NCBI GenBank assembly: GCA_015709655.1
Contig: CP054181.1
Location: forward strand, 1,236,207-1,300,206
Source: Ignavibacteria bacterium
Lineage (GTDB): Bacteria; Bacteroidota; Ignavibacteria; Kapaibacteriales; Kapaibacteriaceae
Length of the DNA: 64,000 bases
Reading direction: 5' to 3'
Shown: positions 1 to 9,330 of the stretch, piece after piece
Layout of the letters: each line of letters begins with the position of its first letter
Numbering within the stretch: position 1 is the first letter of the stretch
The notes under the pieces: generated by a model
What the model saw: the letters and a program-made list of their open reading frames with translations, nothing else
Told to the model about the DNA's origin: nothing
Databases searched by the model: none
Made by a program: the position numbers and the translations under genes

Positions 1-280
1 TGCCGAGTTACCAGGCATTCCCAAAGACAATGTTAAAATCACGGTAACCGATGGTAATATCCTTACCATTCGCGGCGAAAAAAAACGTGAAGACAAGCAG
101 GAGGGTAAAAACTTCATGCGCGTTGAGCGCAGCTACGGTAGTTTTGCACGCACCTTTACACTGCCCGACAATCTGAATACCGATGCAATAAAGGCTTCGT
201 TCGACAACGGAGTCCTTAACATCGAGATCCCGAAGGTGGAACCAGCAAAACCCAGGGAAACCGAAGTTACTATTCAGTAA
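1..280 (+). CDS. Hsp20/alpha-crystallin small heat-shock protein, 3' part only
   Basis: This is the C-terminal 92 residues of a small heat-shock protein whose 5' end lies outside the window; the reading frame starts at base 2. The residues spell the alpha-crystallin fold: an ELPG turn, the strands around NILTIRGEK, the ERSYGSFARTFTLP block and the DNGVLNIEIPK strand, then a short tail with alternating charged and hydrophobic residues. Family members form ATP-independent oligomeric holdases that bind unfolding proteins in the cytoplasm and hand them to DnaK. The neighbour, 91 bp downstream on the same strand, is dnaK, so a joint proteostasis role is likely, although a terminator hairpin separates the two genes. 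The family assignment is firm; the missing N-terminus cannot be judged. Confidence 0.93.
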   Translation, partial: AELPGIPKDNVKITVTDGNILTIRGEKKREDKQEGKNFMRVERSYGSFARTFTLPDNLNTDAIKASFDNGVLNIEIPKVEPAKPRETEVTIQ

Positions 281-288
281 GTTTTGTT

Positions 289-330
289 AGGGGGCTTTGC
301 ATTATGTGCCATAGCCCCCTTCCATTTTTA
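289..330 (+). terminator. Rho-independent terminator after the Hsp20 gene
   Basis: A perfect 8-bp stem (AGGGGGCT at 289-296, AGCCCCCT at 313-320) with a 16-nt loop is followed by a short T run at 325-329. It begins 9 bp after the Hsp20 stop codon, so dnaK probably has its own promoter in the remaining 40 bp, although no promoter could be named with confidence. Confidence 0.75.
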
Positions 331-371
331 TACAGAAGCATTCACTACAAACATTATAACGAAAGATATTT

Positions 372-2288
372 ATGGGTAAAATAATAGGAATCGACCTGGG
401 AACCACCAACTCGGTAGTTGCCGTTATGGAGGGCACACAGCCTGTGGTGATTGCAAATGCCGAAGGTATGCGCACCACACCATCCGTTGTGGCTTTTACC
501 AAGAGCGGTGAGCGCCTGGTTGGTCAGGCTGCTAAACGTCAGGCAGTCACAAACCCGCACAACACCGTGTACTCCATTAAACGGTTCATGGGCAGGCAGA
601 TGAACGAAATCTCCGATGAATCTAAGTCTGTACCATACAAAATCGTAGCGGGTGACAACAACACTGCCCGTGTGGATATTGACGGACGTCACTACTCACC
701 GCCCGAAATCAGCGCCATGATTCTGCAAAAGATGAAACAGACGGCCGAAGATTATCTGGGTGAAAAAATCACTGAAGCCGTGATAACTGTTCCGGCATAC
801 TTTAACGACTCGCAACGCCAGGCTACCAAGGATGCCGGCGAGATTGCTGGCCTTACGGTACGCCGCATCATTAACGAGCCAACGGCTGCTGCCCTGGCAT
901 ACGGACTTGATAAAAAAGGTCACAATCAAACAGTTGCCGTGTACGATCTTGGCGGCGGAACGTTCGATATCTCGATTCTGGAAATCGGCGAAGGCGTGTT
1001 CGAAGTTAAAAGTACCAACGGCGATACCCAGCTGGGGGGCGACAACTTTGATCAGCGCCTGATAGACTACCTTGCAACCGAGTTTCAAAAACAGGAAGGT
1101 ATCGACCTGCGGAAAGATCCGATGGCCCTGCAACGTTTGCGCGAGGCTGCCGAAAAAGCTAAAATTGAACTCAGCCAGATGCTACAAACCGATGTGAATC
1201 TGCCGTTCGTAACGGCTACACAGGAAGGGCCAAAGCACCTGAACATCAACATCACCCGTGCTACCTTTGAACAGTTGTGCGCCGATTTGTTCGACAGGTC
1301 ACTCAAACCCGTTGAAGCTGCTCTCCGCGATGCCAACCTTACACCGTCGCAAATCGACGAAGTGATTCTGGTAGGGGGCTCAACCAGAATTCCCAAAATC
1401 CAGGAACTGGTAAAGAACTTCCTTGGCAAGGAACCGTCACGTGGCGTTAACCCCGACGAAGTTGTGGCCGTTGGCGCTGCTATCCAGGGCGGTGTGCTGG
1501 CAGGCGATGTGAAGGATGTGCTCCTTCTGGACGTTACACCCCTGTCTCTGGGTATCGAAACCATGGGCAGTGTGATGACACCGATGATCCCGGCAAATAC
1601 AACCATTCCACACCGGAAAACCGAGACCTTCTCTACTGCAAGTGATAGTCAGCCAAGCGTTGAAATTCACATTCTGCAAGGGGAACGTCCAATGGCTGCC
1701 GACAACAAGACTCTCGGCAAGTTTCACCTTGATGGAATTCCGCCGGCACCACGCGGTGTTCCCCAAATCGAAGTAACCTTTGATATCGATGCAAACGGTA
1801 TCCTGAGTGTTACCGCAAAGGATAAGGCAACAAACAAAGAACAAAACATTCGTATCACAGGCTCAAGCGGCTTGGATAAGTCCGAAGTTGAACGGATGAA
1901 ACGTGAAGCACAAGACCATGCTGCAGAAGACAAGAAGCGTAAGGAAGAAATCGAACTCCGCAACCAGGCCGATGCCCTGGTGTACAGTACCGAGAAACAG
2001 CTTAAAGATTTCGATGATAAATTAGACATCGATACTCGCGACCGCATTATCAAGGCCAAGGACAGGCTGGCCGATTCCGTAAAGAATAATCCTGCGGATA
2101 TCCGAGCCGCAATGGATGCACTGAACGAGATCTGGAGCGAAGCTTCCACCAAGATGTATCAGGACGTTAGTAATGCCCAGGCCCAGCAGCCTGAACAAAG
2201 CGCCAACACCACTGCCGATAACAACGATGGCAGCAATGTGGAAGACGCTGACTACACCGTTGTTGACGATGATAAGGGCAAACAATAG
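372..2288 (+). CDS. dnaK: Molecular chaperone DnaK (Hsp70)
   Basis: A full-length Hsp70 of 638 residues, the usual DnaK size. It is an ATP-driven chaperone that cycles client peptides with DnaJ and GrpE in the cytoplasm. The N-terminal ATPase domain starts with the phosphate-1 motif GIDLGTTNS (residues 6-14), has the phosphate-2 motif [10 protein letters not shown] near residue 192 and the adenosine motif [13 protein letters not shown] near 331. The substrate-binding domain follows from about residue 390, with [10 protein letters not shown] near its start, then a charged helical lid and an acidic tail ending in [14 protein letters not shown], typical of bacterial DnaK. The ATG at 372 gives the canonical [12 protein letters not shown] start; its ribosome-binding sequence is weak. 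Neither dnaJ nor grpE is adjacent. Confidence 0.99.
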   Translation: MGKIIGIDLGTTNSVVAVMEGTQPVVIANAEGMRTTPSVVAFTKSGERLVGQAAKRQAVTNPHNTVYSIKRFMGRQMNEISDESKSVPYKIVAGDNNTARVDIDGRHYSPPEISAMILQKMKQTAEDYLGEKITEAVITVPAYFNDSQRQATKDAGEIAGLTVRRIINEPTAAALAYGLDKKGHNQTVAVYDLGGGTFDISILEIGEGVFEVKSTNGDTQLGGDNFDQRLIDYLATEFQKQEGIDLRKDPMALQRLREAAEKAKIELSQMLQTDVNLPFVTATQEGPKHLNINITRATFEQLCADLFDRSLKPVEAALRDANLTPSQIDEVILVGGSTRIPKIQELVKNFLGKEPSRGVNPDEVVAVGAAIQGGVLAGDVKDVLLLDVTPLSLGIETMGSVMTPMIPANTTIPHRKTETFSTASDSQPSVEIHILQGERPMAADNKTLGKFHLDGIPPAPRGVPQIEVTFDIDANGILSVTAKDKATNKEQNIRITGSSGLDKSEVERMKREAQDHAAEDKKRKEEIELRNQADALVYSTEKQLKDFDDKLDIDTRDRIIKAKDRLADSVKNNPADIRAAMDALNEIWSEASTKMYQDVSNAQAQQPEQSANTTADNNDGSNVEDADYTVVDDDKGKQ

Positions 2289-2320
2289 TCCGGAACTCTT
2301 GTTCTCTGCTGAACATTCAA

Positions 2321-2354
2321 AGGTCTGCCGGCATGCCGGCAGGCCTTTTTTATT
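2321..2354 (+). terminator. Rho-independent terminator after dnaK
   Basis: A GC-rich stem (CTGCCGGC / GCCGGCAG, centred on CATG, 2325-2344) is followed directly by CC and a run of T. It lies about 35 bp beyond the dnaK stop codon and closes that transcription unit before the next gene at 2464. Confidence 0.85.
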
Positions 2355-2463
2355 TCCGGCAACCAGTCCAAAACAACATGTTTTCCGGTTCTCCAAACTC
2401 AGGAATTCCGATTTTCGCATAATACATACACTAACAATGCTAATCAGTTACTAACTTGGATAC

Positions 2464-3441
2464 ATGAGTGTATCATCGCGAACAAAACTTGTTGAATTAA
2501 GTGAGCATACCCTTGCTCAGCAGATTACCTTCTATATGCTGGTTGTACTCTGCACTGCCACGCTGCTGCTCGCCGTTGCCGTCCCAATTCTAAACTCATT
2601 TTTCGAGGGCTTTCTGCGCAACGAAGTGGTCCGCGACGGCACCGAGGTCCTGTATCGTATGGCCGATAACCGTGCCGACGAGATTGTAACAACCGGCGGA
2701 TTAACAACGTGGGCTCTGATCGACCCCAAGCAGCATGAAACCAGTAAACCACGGGCAGAGTACATCTTTCAGCCGTTAATTGCGCTGGCCCCGCTTGTTG
2801 CAGTTGGCGGCGTTGTGTGCGCTGCACTGCTTACCATAGTGATCCCCGGCGGTTTCCTGCGCCAGAAAATCCAACGGGAAATTGTTGTTGTGCTAAATAA
2901 ACTTACAGTTAAAATTTATGGCGACCACTCTGCCGATGAAATAGCACAGGTAACCCGGGACATTAAGCAGGCCGACCTACGTCGATTGCACGAGATTGCC
3001 GACACCTATCAAATCTTGTTTTCCGACCTCAACCTGCTGCGCCAGGCCATTCTCTGGCGCGATTCAGCCGGACCTGGTCAGCTATTTAAAACACACGATG
3101 CCGTTAAGTTCTACATGCGGGAGTATTTTACTGATCAGTATAGTAATGCCGTGCTTGGCTTCGTGTATATTGGTGCAGCCGTCCTGATCATCGTCATCGG
3201 GCTTAGAGGCATTAAGTTCCTGCCGGCAACCGATCCCAGCTTTGTACTTGGAGCACTGGGTCTGGAGTTCATTTTGCTGATCACCTATGCAACGGTGCTT
3301 ATGTATGGCCGGGCCGACGACGGCCAGGTGGTTCCAGCCAGCGCACCGTATCCGGGTTATGCTGATGCTGCTTCCCAGCACGAAACCGAGCAACTGCTAC
3401 GAGCCTTTCTGGCAGTACAACGCGGAGATACAAAAGAATGA
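2464..3441 (+). CDS. Four-helix membrane protein of unknown function
   Basis: I do not recognise a family for this 325-residue protein. Four hydrophobic segments are visible at about residues 21-43, 104-126, 229-248 and 260-281. Between helices 1 and 2 lies a 60-residue polar loop; between helices 2 and 3 lies a 100-residue charged region (LRRLHEIAD, LNLLRQAILWRD) likely to be helical. If the short N-terminus is cytoplasmic, this second loop is cytoplasmic too. Its stop codon overlaps the start of the downstream 1603-residue ATPase/secreted fusion (ATGA, 3438-3441), so the two are almost certainly translationally coupled. A role as membrane partner of the ATPase domain is inference from that coupling only. 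The ATG at 2464 has only a weak GGA upstream. Confidence 0.85.
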   Translation: MSVSSRTKLVELSEHTLAQQITFYMLVVLCTATLLLAVAVPILNSFFEGFLRNEVVRDGTEVLYRMADNRADEIVTTGGLTTWALIDPKQHETSKPRAEYIFQPLIALAPLVAVGGVVCAALLTIVIPGGFLRQKIQREIVVVLNKLTVKIYGDHSADEIAQVTRDIKQADLRRLHEIADTYQILFSDLNLLRQAILWRDSAGPGQLFKTHDAVKFYMREYFTDQYSNAVLGFVYIGAAVLIIVIGLRGIKFLPATDPSFVLGALGLEFILLITYATVLMYGRADDGQVVPASAPYPGYADAASQHETEQLLRAFLAVQRGDTKE

Positions 3442-6400
3442 GCATACAGATTACTGCCCGGCAGGAGGCTTCGGTACTCCTTACTCACTCCATCGGTCAG
3501 TGGGAACAGGGCACCGGCAGCGTTGTTTTCATACGGGGTCAGGCGGGGGCCGGTAAATCGTTTATTCTGGACGAAATCGAACACTATCTTGGCAGCGCTG
3601 CAATACGCGTTGACTGCCGTCCGCCCATTGGATCGTTTAATGTTGCCGGAATCCAGCCGCTACAACCTTTTGGCCTGGTAATCGAGCGATTATACCAAAA
3701 CAGCGGCCAGGCAGCCAAAAAACGGCTGGCCGTAAACATCGGCATGAGCTTGCTTGCCTCCCTGCCCATTGCGGGTGATATTTTTTATGCAATTAAGTCG
3801 GTTCGGCAGGATGTTTCGGAATTCCAGCGCGAAACTGCTGCTCTGGCTCATAAAAAACGAGCTGCTGTTGATGAATGCATCGACGCATTAACTGCAGCCC
3901 ACCAGCAGCAGCCCTTTGTTCTGCTGGTTGATGACGGACACTGGTCCGATCCACAAAGTATCGAGGTTTTACGCCGGCTTATGCTTCTGCCAAAAGCCCC
4001 TTTAATTATTTGGGCTTTTAATGCGGCAACTGCCAAACAACACAACCTGTCACTAACCGCTCTGTCCGAAGAACCGGGTGCTGTGCGTCTTGAACTGGGT
4101 GCGGTAACCGTTAGCGAGTTTCCGGCATTGCTGCATAGCATTGCCCCCTCACTTGTGGTTACTCCGGAACAGCTTACGGTAATCCACGAACGCAGTGCGG
4201 GGTTGCCGGGTATTGTGCATGAATACGTGCGATACTGGGAAAAGCATGGCCAGGTCTCGGCCAACGGAACCCTGAAAGAAGATGTGCTGCAGTCAACCAG
4301 TATCCGCATGGATAGTCATCCGGCTACCATGGAGAAACTTCATGAAATTTCGGATGATGATGCAACGTTCCTTGGGTTGTGCGCATTAGAAGGCCGTGAG
4401 TTTACAGCTTTTCTGGTTGCTGCGCTTACCAATACAAGCGTTGTGAACACTATTCGCCGTCTGCGCAGTATCGAGAGGGCAACCGGTATCGTTCAGAACG
4501 TCGGACTTCGGACCAGATATGGTGTTAAGACGACAACATTTTTCTTTACTGCTGACCTGCCCTATACCTATTTCGTAAACTTTCTTAGCTATGAGGAAAA
4601 GAAGGAGCTGCATCAGCGCATTGTGGATATACTGTCGGCTGAGCGCAGCAACAGTTCTATCGAAGCAATTCGCGATCAACTGTCAATGCTGATTGCCGCA
4701 CACAGCATTGCCGCCAACAACGATACCGTTGCCACCGAAATGCTCACCGAAAGCTACCGGTACGCATCAGAGACCGGGTCAGACCTGACCGCCGCTATCA
4801 TTCTGGAAGAATTGCGGCAGCTGGATTCAGCGATGCCCGATGCCGTAACATCGGCCGATGATGCACAAAACACCGAACGGGATGATGCAGCACTGCCTCA
4901 AAACGGGGTCTCGGTTCCCGTCAGTGAACAGCTGCGCCTGGCTGCCGACGCAATTATCCAGGGCAAGCCTGACCAGGCCTTACGATATCTGCACACCACA
5001 CATCCCGCCATCACGACCACAGAGCAGGTGCTGCGGCACTGCTTATTGGCACGTGCTTGCGCCGGTATCGAACGATACTCCCAAGCCGAAGAATACCTGA
5101 TGCATGCAGAACAAATTGCTGCCGATACAAATGCTCTGCGCGTGTACACCCTGAACATGCGCGCACTGGTGGCAGGTTTTCAGAACAATACTTCGTTAGC
5201 CCTGGATTATATTCAGCAGGCAGCTAAGATCGCTGCCGACGCTCCGGCAAACTCGAATTTGTTAACGTTAGGTAATGCCATGCTGTTAGATGCCAAGAAT
5301 CAGCCGCCAACACAAAAGCAAAAACTACTTCGGATTCTGAAACAGAGAAACTGGAAGCACCTTGCAGCCGATCTGGGTTTGACGCTTATTGCAATACTTG
5401 TATTCCTGACGGGATCGGCCTTGAACCTGATGGCAGCCGATACCGATGGTTTTAATACGCTTCGGGCGCGAAGTATGGAAACAGCTCATCCTACACCGGA
5501 TGCAGGAAAGATTTCAAAGTACCGACGCCTGAAAGTTCCGTTTGTTCAGGGTACAACCACCTTCCCATCACAGTTCGAAAACGTTTCACTCATTGCCGAT
5601 GAAGACGATGCCCAGCCCATGCAAAACGAAAGCTCGGTGGCTATTAATCCACTGAACCCTGACAACCTGATCGGCTCGGCAGTGGACTACCGCAAAGAGA
5701 GCCAAACCTGGGCATACTACACCACCAACGCAGGCAAAACCTGGAACAATGTCAGTCTGGGATATCCCCACCAGGGATGGCGCTCTACCAACGATCCTTC
5801 GGTGTGCTTCGATCACCTGGGAAGGGGCTATCTGTGCTATGGCGGCTTTAACGTTACCAAATCGCAGTTTGGCGAGAATGGCGTTTACGTATCTCTTACC
5901 GATGACGGCGGCCTAACGTGGCATAAAACACACATCCCTGTTATCGAGCATGTTGGACCACAAACTGTTGATAGCTCGTTTGAAGATAAATACTACATCC
6001 ACGCCGATACCTGCATCACATCGCCATACCGCGGCCGACTTTACATACCATGGAAACGGGTGATCAACAAAGATTCTTCTACCCAGATTGTTATTGCACA
6101 CAGTACCAACAGAGGTCTTTCCTGGCAACCGCCGGTTGCAGTAAGTAACCGGTTCCCGGGTACGAGTGAACATGCTACGTTCGGTCAAAGCTTTCCGCTG
6201 GCACGTACAGGTCCGGATGGTTCGGTGTACCTTGTGTGGAATAGCGGTACCGAAAGCGCCATTCGCTTTGCCCGAAGTACTGACGGCGGTTTAACATTTT
6301 CAGATCCATCCGTCGTGTTCAACTATAAACCCTTCGGCGAAAAACGCGAAGTCGCCGGCGTTGTTAATAGCAGAGTAAAACAATCTGTCCGCGCAGAAGC

Positions 6401-8249
6401 GTACCCAACCCTGTGCGTTGACAACACCAACGGACCACGCCGCGGATGGCTGTACCTTGTCTGGTCAGCCGATAATTATCCAAATGTTTACTTCTCACGC
6501 TCAACAAATGCAGGTGCATCATGGTCTAAACCGGTGTTCGTCCACTCCGATACCACGAACGACCAGTTCTGGCCCTGGATAGCATTGGATCCGCTGAACG
6601 GCGACCTTGCGGTGATGTATTTTGATTCCCGCGACGACTCGGCAAACCTGCTGGTTAACTGTTATGTAAGCTACTCGCCTGACGGTGGGTCAACCTGGGT
6701 TGATAAACGAGTTGGCGATGCAGAAAACGATCTGCGCAATAATCCTTTTCAGGGAAGAACCTTCGCAGGTGACTACAGCGGATGCGATTTCTATGGCGGT
6801 ATCGTGTATCCGTCGTGGGTTGATATGCGCAATACAACAGCCTCTAATACTGCCGATAGCGACGTCTTCACCGCGATTGTCCATACCAGGGCCCCAAAGG
6901 CCCCCGACACGTTCGGAGCCGAAACAATTCCCGACATTCCTACAGCTATCGATGTATCGTGGAGCGCCGTCAGCAAACGTGTTTTCGAACAACCACTAAC
7001 AGGCACAGCCACGTACAAACTTTCACGCGAGGGAACCGTAATTGCTACTCTGCCACTCGAAACAACGTCATTTCGCGACGAAGGGCTTACCGCTTACAAG
7101 GAGTACCACTATTCACTTACGGTAGTATCCGGAGAAAATACGTCTGTTACCAGAAAGGCTTCTGCGTTTGCAGGTGGCTCTAAAATTCCAGGTGCTCCGG
7201 TGTTGCTTTCTGCCACAGGATCCAGCAATCCGGTTCCTCCTATGATGAATCTTACGGTACGCCTGCCCAGGCTCAGACTCGATGGTACAACACCTCTGAT
7301 TAACATGGCTGAACTTCGAGGCACGGTTGGCTCCGTACCGTTTTCGGTTCCTTTAAATTCTTCTGATACCGGCATGGTAAAGGAATTTACAGTAGCTGCA
7401 CCGGCTGATGGCTGGTTTAATAGCACGGTGTTTGTTGTGGACTCCGCAGGAAACCAAAGCCCTGTCTCAAATACCGTCACTGCATTTACCGGAAATTTGT
7501 ATTGGCAGACCGAACGGTTCGACACCTTGCCCAATTTCCGGGTGCTGTCAGGCAACTGGGGACTTGATACTAACTTTAGTTATTCAAAACCTGCCTCGTT
7601 CACCGAGTCGCCCTTTACCGGATATGACAAACGGATGCGCGACACAGTTATGCTGTATCCACACGTGGCCGGTCTCGTTCCGGAATATGATGCTGTTAAA
7701 CTTTCGTGGAAGGTGGCTGCGTTCGTCCACCCGTCCGACACCGTGTTTCTTGAGATGTTACCCAGCAGCAATATGGATGGTGAGTGGGAACAAATTGCCT
7801 GGTGGAATTCATCGCTGGATGCACGCTGGGCCGATACAACCAAGGGCGCCGATGCCTGGCGCTCCGGATTCCATATCCTTCGATGGACGCCTGATACCGT
7901 GTACCTGCGACTGCGGTTTCAGTCCAACCTCGCAAACAACAGCGATGGATTTTATATCGACGATATAACATGGGATCATTTAACAACCGTTCAGGATATC
8001 GCCTATCAGATGCCGTCACGGGTGTTCCCGACGCCTGCAAGCAACGCTGTACGAATTGAACTCGCTGCAGAAACGATACCGGCAGATGTCACAGTTTACT
8101 CTGCCGACGGAGCAAGGCAGTATGCACCCTGGCACTATCAAAACAAGTCCGTCGAAATCAACGTGCAGCATCTTGTGCCCGGTGTTTATACAGCTGTGAT
8201 TTCTAAAGGGGCTTGGATAACGTCGGTTCCTGTTATCGTCTATCGCTAA
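3438..8249 (+). CDS. Fusion of AAA/STAND-like ATPase + TPR with secreted BNR-repeat, T9SS-sorted protein
   Basis: One uninterrupted 1603-codon frame holding two proteins of opposite expected location. Residues 1-610 look cytoplasmic: Walker A GQAGAGKS (34-41), Walker B-like FVLLVDDGHW (160-169), and TPR-like helices at about 490-610, resembling AAA_16/MalT-type signalling ATPases. Residues 615-667 resemble a signal peptide or anchor: a basic stretch (LLRILKQRNWKH), a hydrophobic core (646-664) and a possible peptidase site after GSA (659-661). Residues 668-1603 look extracytoplasmic: six Asp-box/BNR motifs (TTNAGKTW near 761, TDDGGLTW 819, STNRGLSW 888, STDGGLTF 946, STNAGASW 1021, SPDGGSTW 1079), a fibronectin III-like region at about 1160-1245, and a C-terminal sorting domain from about 1527 (VFPTPASNAVRIEL ... 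VPGVYTAVIS). An in-frame ATG at 5280 (Met615) could start the secreted half alone. The stop overlaps the convergent kinase gene by 4 bp. Confidence 0.88.
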   Translation: MSIQITARQEASVLLTHSIGQWEQGTGSVVFIRGQAGAGKSFILDEIEHYLGSAAIRVDCRPPIGSFNVAGIQPLQPFGLVIERLYQNSGQAAKKRLAVNIGMSLLASLPIAGDIFYAIKSVRQDVSEFQRETAALAHKKRAAVDECIDALTAAHQQQPFVLLVDDGHWSDPQSIEVLRRLMLLPKAPLIIWAFNAATAKQHNLSLTALSEEPGAVRLELGAVTVSEFPALLHSIAPSLVVTPEQLTVIHERSAGLPGIVHEYVRYWEKHGQVSANGTLKEDVLQSTSIRMDSHPATMEKLHEISDDDATFLGLCALEGREFTAFLVAALTNTSVVNTIRRLRSIERATGIVQNVGLRTRYGVKTTTFFFTADLPYTYFVNFLSYEEKKELHQRIVDILSAERSNSSIEAIRDQLSMLIAAHSIAANNDTVATEMLTESYRYASETGSDLTAAIILEELRQLDSAMPDAVTSADDAQNTERDDAALPQNGVSVPVSEQLRLAADAIIQGKPDQALRYLHTTHPAITTTEQVLRHCLLARACAGIERYSQAEEYLMHAEQIAADTNALRVYTLNMRALVAGFQNNTSLALDYIQQAAKIAADAPANSNLLTLGNAMLLDAKNQPPTQKQKLLRILKQRNWKHLAADLGLTLIAILVFLTGSALNLMAADTDGFNTLRARSMETAHPTPDAGKISKYRRLKVPFVQGTTTFPSQFENVSLIADEDDAQPMQNESSVAINPLNPDNLIGSAVDYRKESQTWAYYTTNAGKTWNNVSLGYPHQGWRSTNDPSVCFDHLGRGYLCYGGFNVTKSQFGENGVYVSLTDDGGLTWHKTHIPVIEHVGPQTVDSSFEDKYYIHADTCITSPYRGRLYIPWKRVINKDSSTQIVIAHSTNRGLSWQPPVAVSNRFPGTSEHATFGQSFPLARTGPDGSVYLVWNSGTESAIRFARSTDGGLTFSDPSVVFNYKPFGEKREVAGVVNSRVKQSVRAEAYPTLCVDNTNGPRRGWLYLVWSADNYPNVYFSRSTNAGASWSKPVFVHSDTTNDQFWPWIALDPLNGDLAVMYFDSRDDSANLLVNCYVSYSPDGGSTWVDKRVGDAENDLRNNPFQGRTFAGDYSGCDFYGGIVYPSWVDMRNTTASNTADSDVFTAIVHTRAPKAPDTFGAETIPDIPTAIDVSWSAVSKRVFEQPLTGTATYKLSREGTVIATLPLETTSFRDEGLTAYKEYHYSLTVVSGENTSVTRKASAFAGGSKIPGAPVLLSATGSSNPVPPMMNLTVRLPRLRLDGTTPLINMAELRGTVGSVPFSVPLNSSDTGMVKEFTVAAPADGWFNSTVFVVDSAGNQSPVSNTVTAFTGNLYWQTERFDTLPNFRVLSGNWGLDTNFSYSKPASFTESPFTGYDKRMRDTVMLYPHVAGLVPEYDAVKLSWKVAAFVHPSDTVFLEMLPSSNMDGEWEQIAWWNSSLDARWADTTKGADAWRSGFHILRWTPDTVYLRLRFQSNLANNSDGFYIDDITWDHLTTVQDIAYQMPSRVFPTPASNAVRIELAAETIPADVTVYSADGARQYAPWHYQNKSVEINVQHLVPGVYTAVISKGAWITSVPVIVYR

Positions 8250-9316
8250 TCCGCCTTTAACGTAAACGCAATGACTGTTCCATGGCCGGGTTCGCTCTCT
8301 ACACTAATGGTGGACGAGTGAGCTTCGAGTATGTGTTTCACGATTGCCAGACCCAGCCCTGTGCCACCAACGTCACGGGATCTGTTTTTATCTACGCGAT
8401 AAAACCGCTCGAACAAACGTTGTTTGTGTTCAGGCGGAATCCCGATACCGGTGTCACGTACGGCAATTCGTACAACACCATCTGATTTTTCAGCACTGAT
8501 ATCAACTAATCCATTATCGGTGTTATACTTGATTGCGTTATCAATCAAATTTGTTAATACCTGTACAAGCCGCTCCCTGTCGCCATACACCCTTAGTGCC
8601 TTGTTGGGCGGTAAGAGCAGCCTGAGAGTAATTCCGCGTTGCGCACCCTGCAGTTCCATCGTATTCACAACGTCCTGCAGTAATTCCGTAGCACTGAAAT
8701 ACCTGAAACTCATTCTGAGTTCGCCGCTTTCAATTCTGGAAATATCAATAAGGTCGCTCAGAAGTGCGTTTAATCGGCGGGCATTGTAGTATGCCTTCTC
8801 GATGAACTGACGGCTCACCTCCGGATCGTCCAACGCACCGTCAAGCAGTGTTTCCAGATATCCCTGGACGCTAAAGATGGGCGTGCGAAGCTCGTGCGAC
8901 ACATTGGCAATGAACTCGCTTCGCACAGTTTCAAGTCGGCGCAACTCTGTGATGTCACCGGATGTCTTCTGTGCTAATGCATTGATTGCCGTTACCAAAC
9001 TGTTGATTTCCGAGACGGTGCTCTGAGCTGTAATGCGGGTGCTGACGGCTCCCTGCGTTATTGCCGTAATCGTTGCAGAAATTTCCTGCAGTGAACTTAG
9101 TATCGTCTGTGTAACAAATCGGGATATCAGCGAATACAGAATTACCCCATAAGCGCCAAGGATCAGCACCGACGCAACACCAAGAACCGCAAGCGTAACC
9201 CCACTAAGGTGTACCGGCAGTAGCAAGACCACGCCCGCCAGAGCACAGGCAAGCGTCAGTACCGACACAGAAACCAGTACTGCTATTTTGCGTAACGGTT
9301 CAGGTCTGGCTGCCAT
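8246..9316 (-). CDS. Two-component sensor histidine kinase, PhoR-like
   Basis: A 356-residue membrane histidine kinase that autophosphorylates and passes phosphate to the response regulator encoded immediately upstream. Two transmembrane helices (about 11-33 and 42-64) are joined by only about nine residues, so there is almost no periplasmic sensor. A HAMP-like linker follows (66-120). The dimerisation/phosphoacceptor box has His141 in NVSHELRTP. The ATPase domain shows the N box (NLIDNAIKYN), G1 (DTGIGIPP), F box (FERFYRVD) and G2 (GGTGLGLAIVKHILEAH). No PAS domain is present, unlike many PhoR proteins. It follows the regulator by 14 bp in one operon. The signal sensed cannot be read from the sequence; PhoR-like is a family resemblance, not a phosphate-sensing claim. 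Confidence 0.93.
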   Translation of the reverse strand: MAARPEPLRKIAVLVSVSVLTLACALAGVVLLLPVHLSGVTLAVLGVASVLILGAYGVILYSLISRFVTQTILSSLQEISATITAITQGAVSTRITAQSTVSEINSLVTAINALAQKTSGDITELRRLETVRSEFIANVSHELRTPIFSVQGYLETLLDGALDDPEVSRQFIEKAYYNARRLNALLSDLIDISRIESGELRMSFRYFSATELLQDVVNTMELQGAQRGITLRLLLPPNKALRVYGDRERLVQVLTNLIDNAIKYNTDNGLVDISAEKSDGVVRIAVRDTGIGIPPEHKQRLFERFYRVDKNRSRDVGGTGLGLAIVKHILEAHSSTISVESEPGHGTVIAFTLKAD

Positions 9317-9330
9317 AGCAATGATACGTA

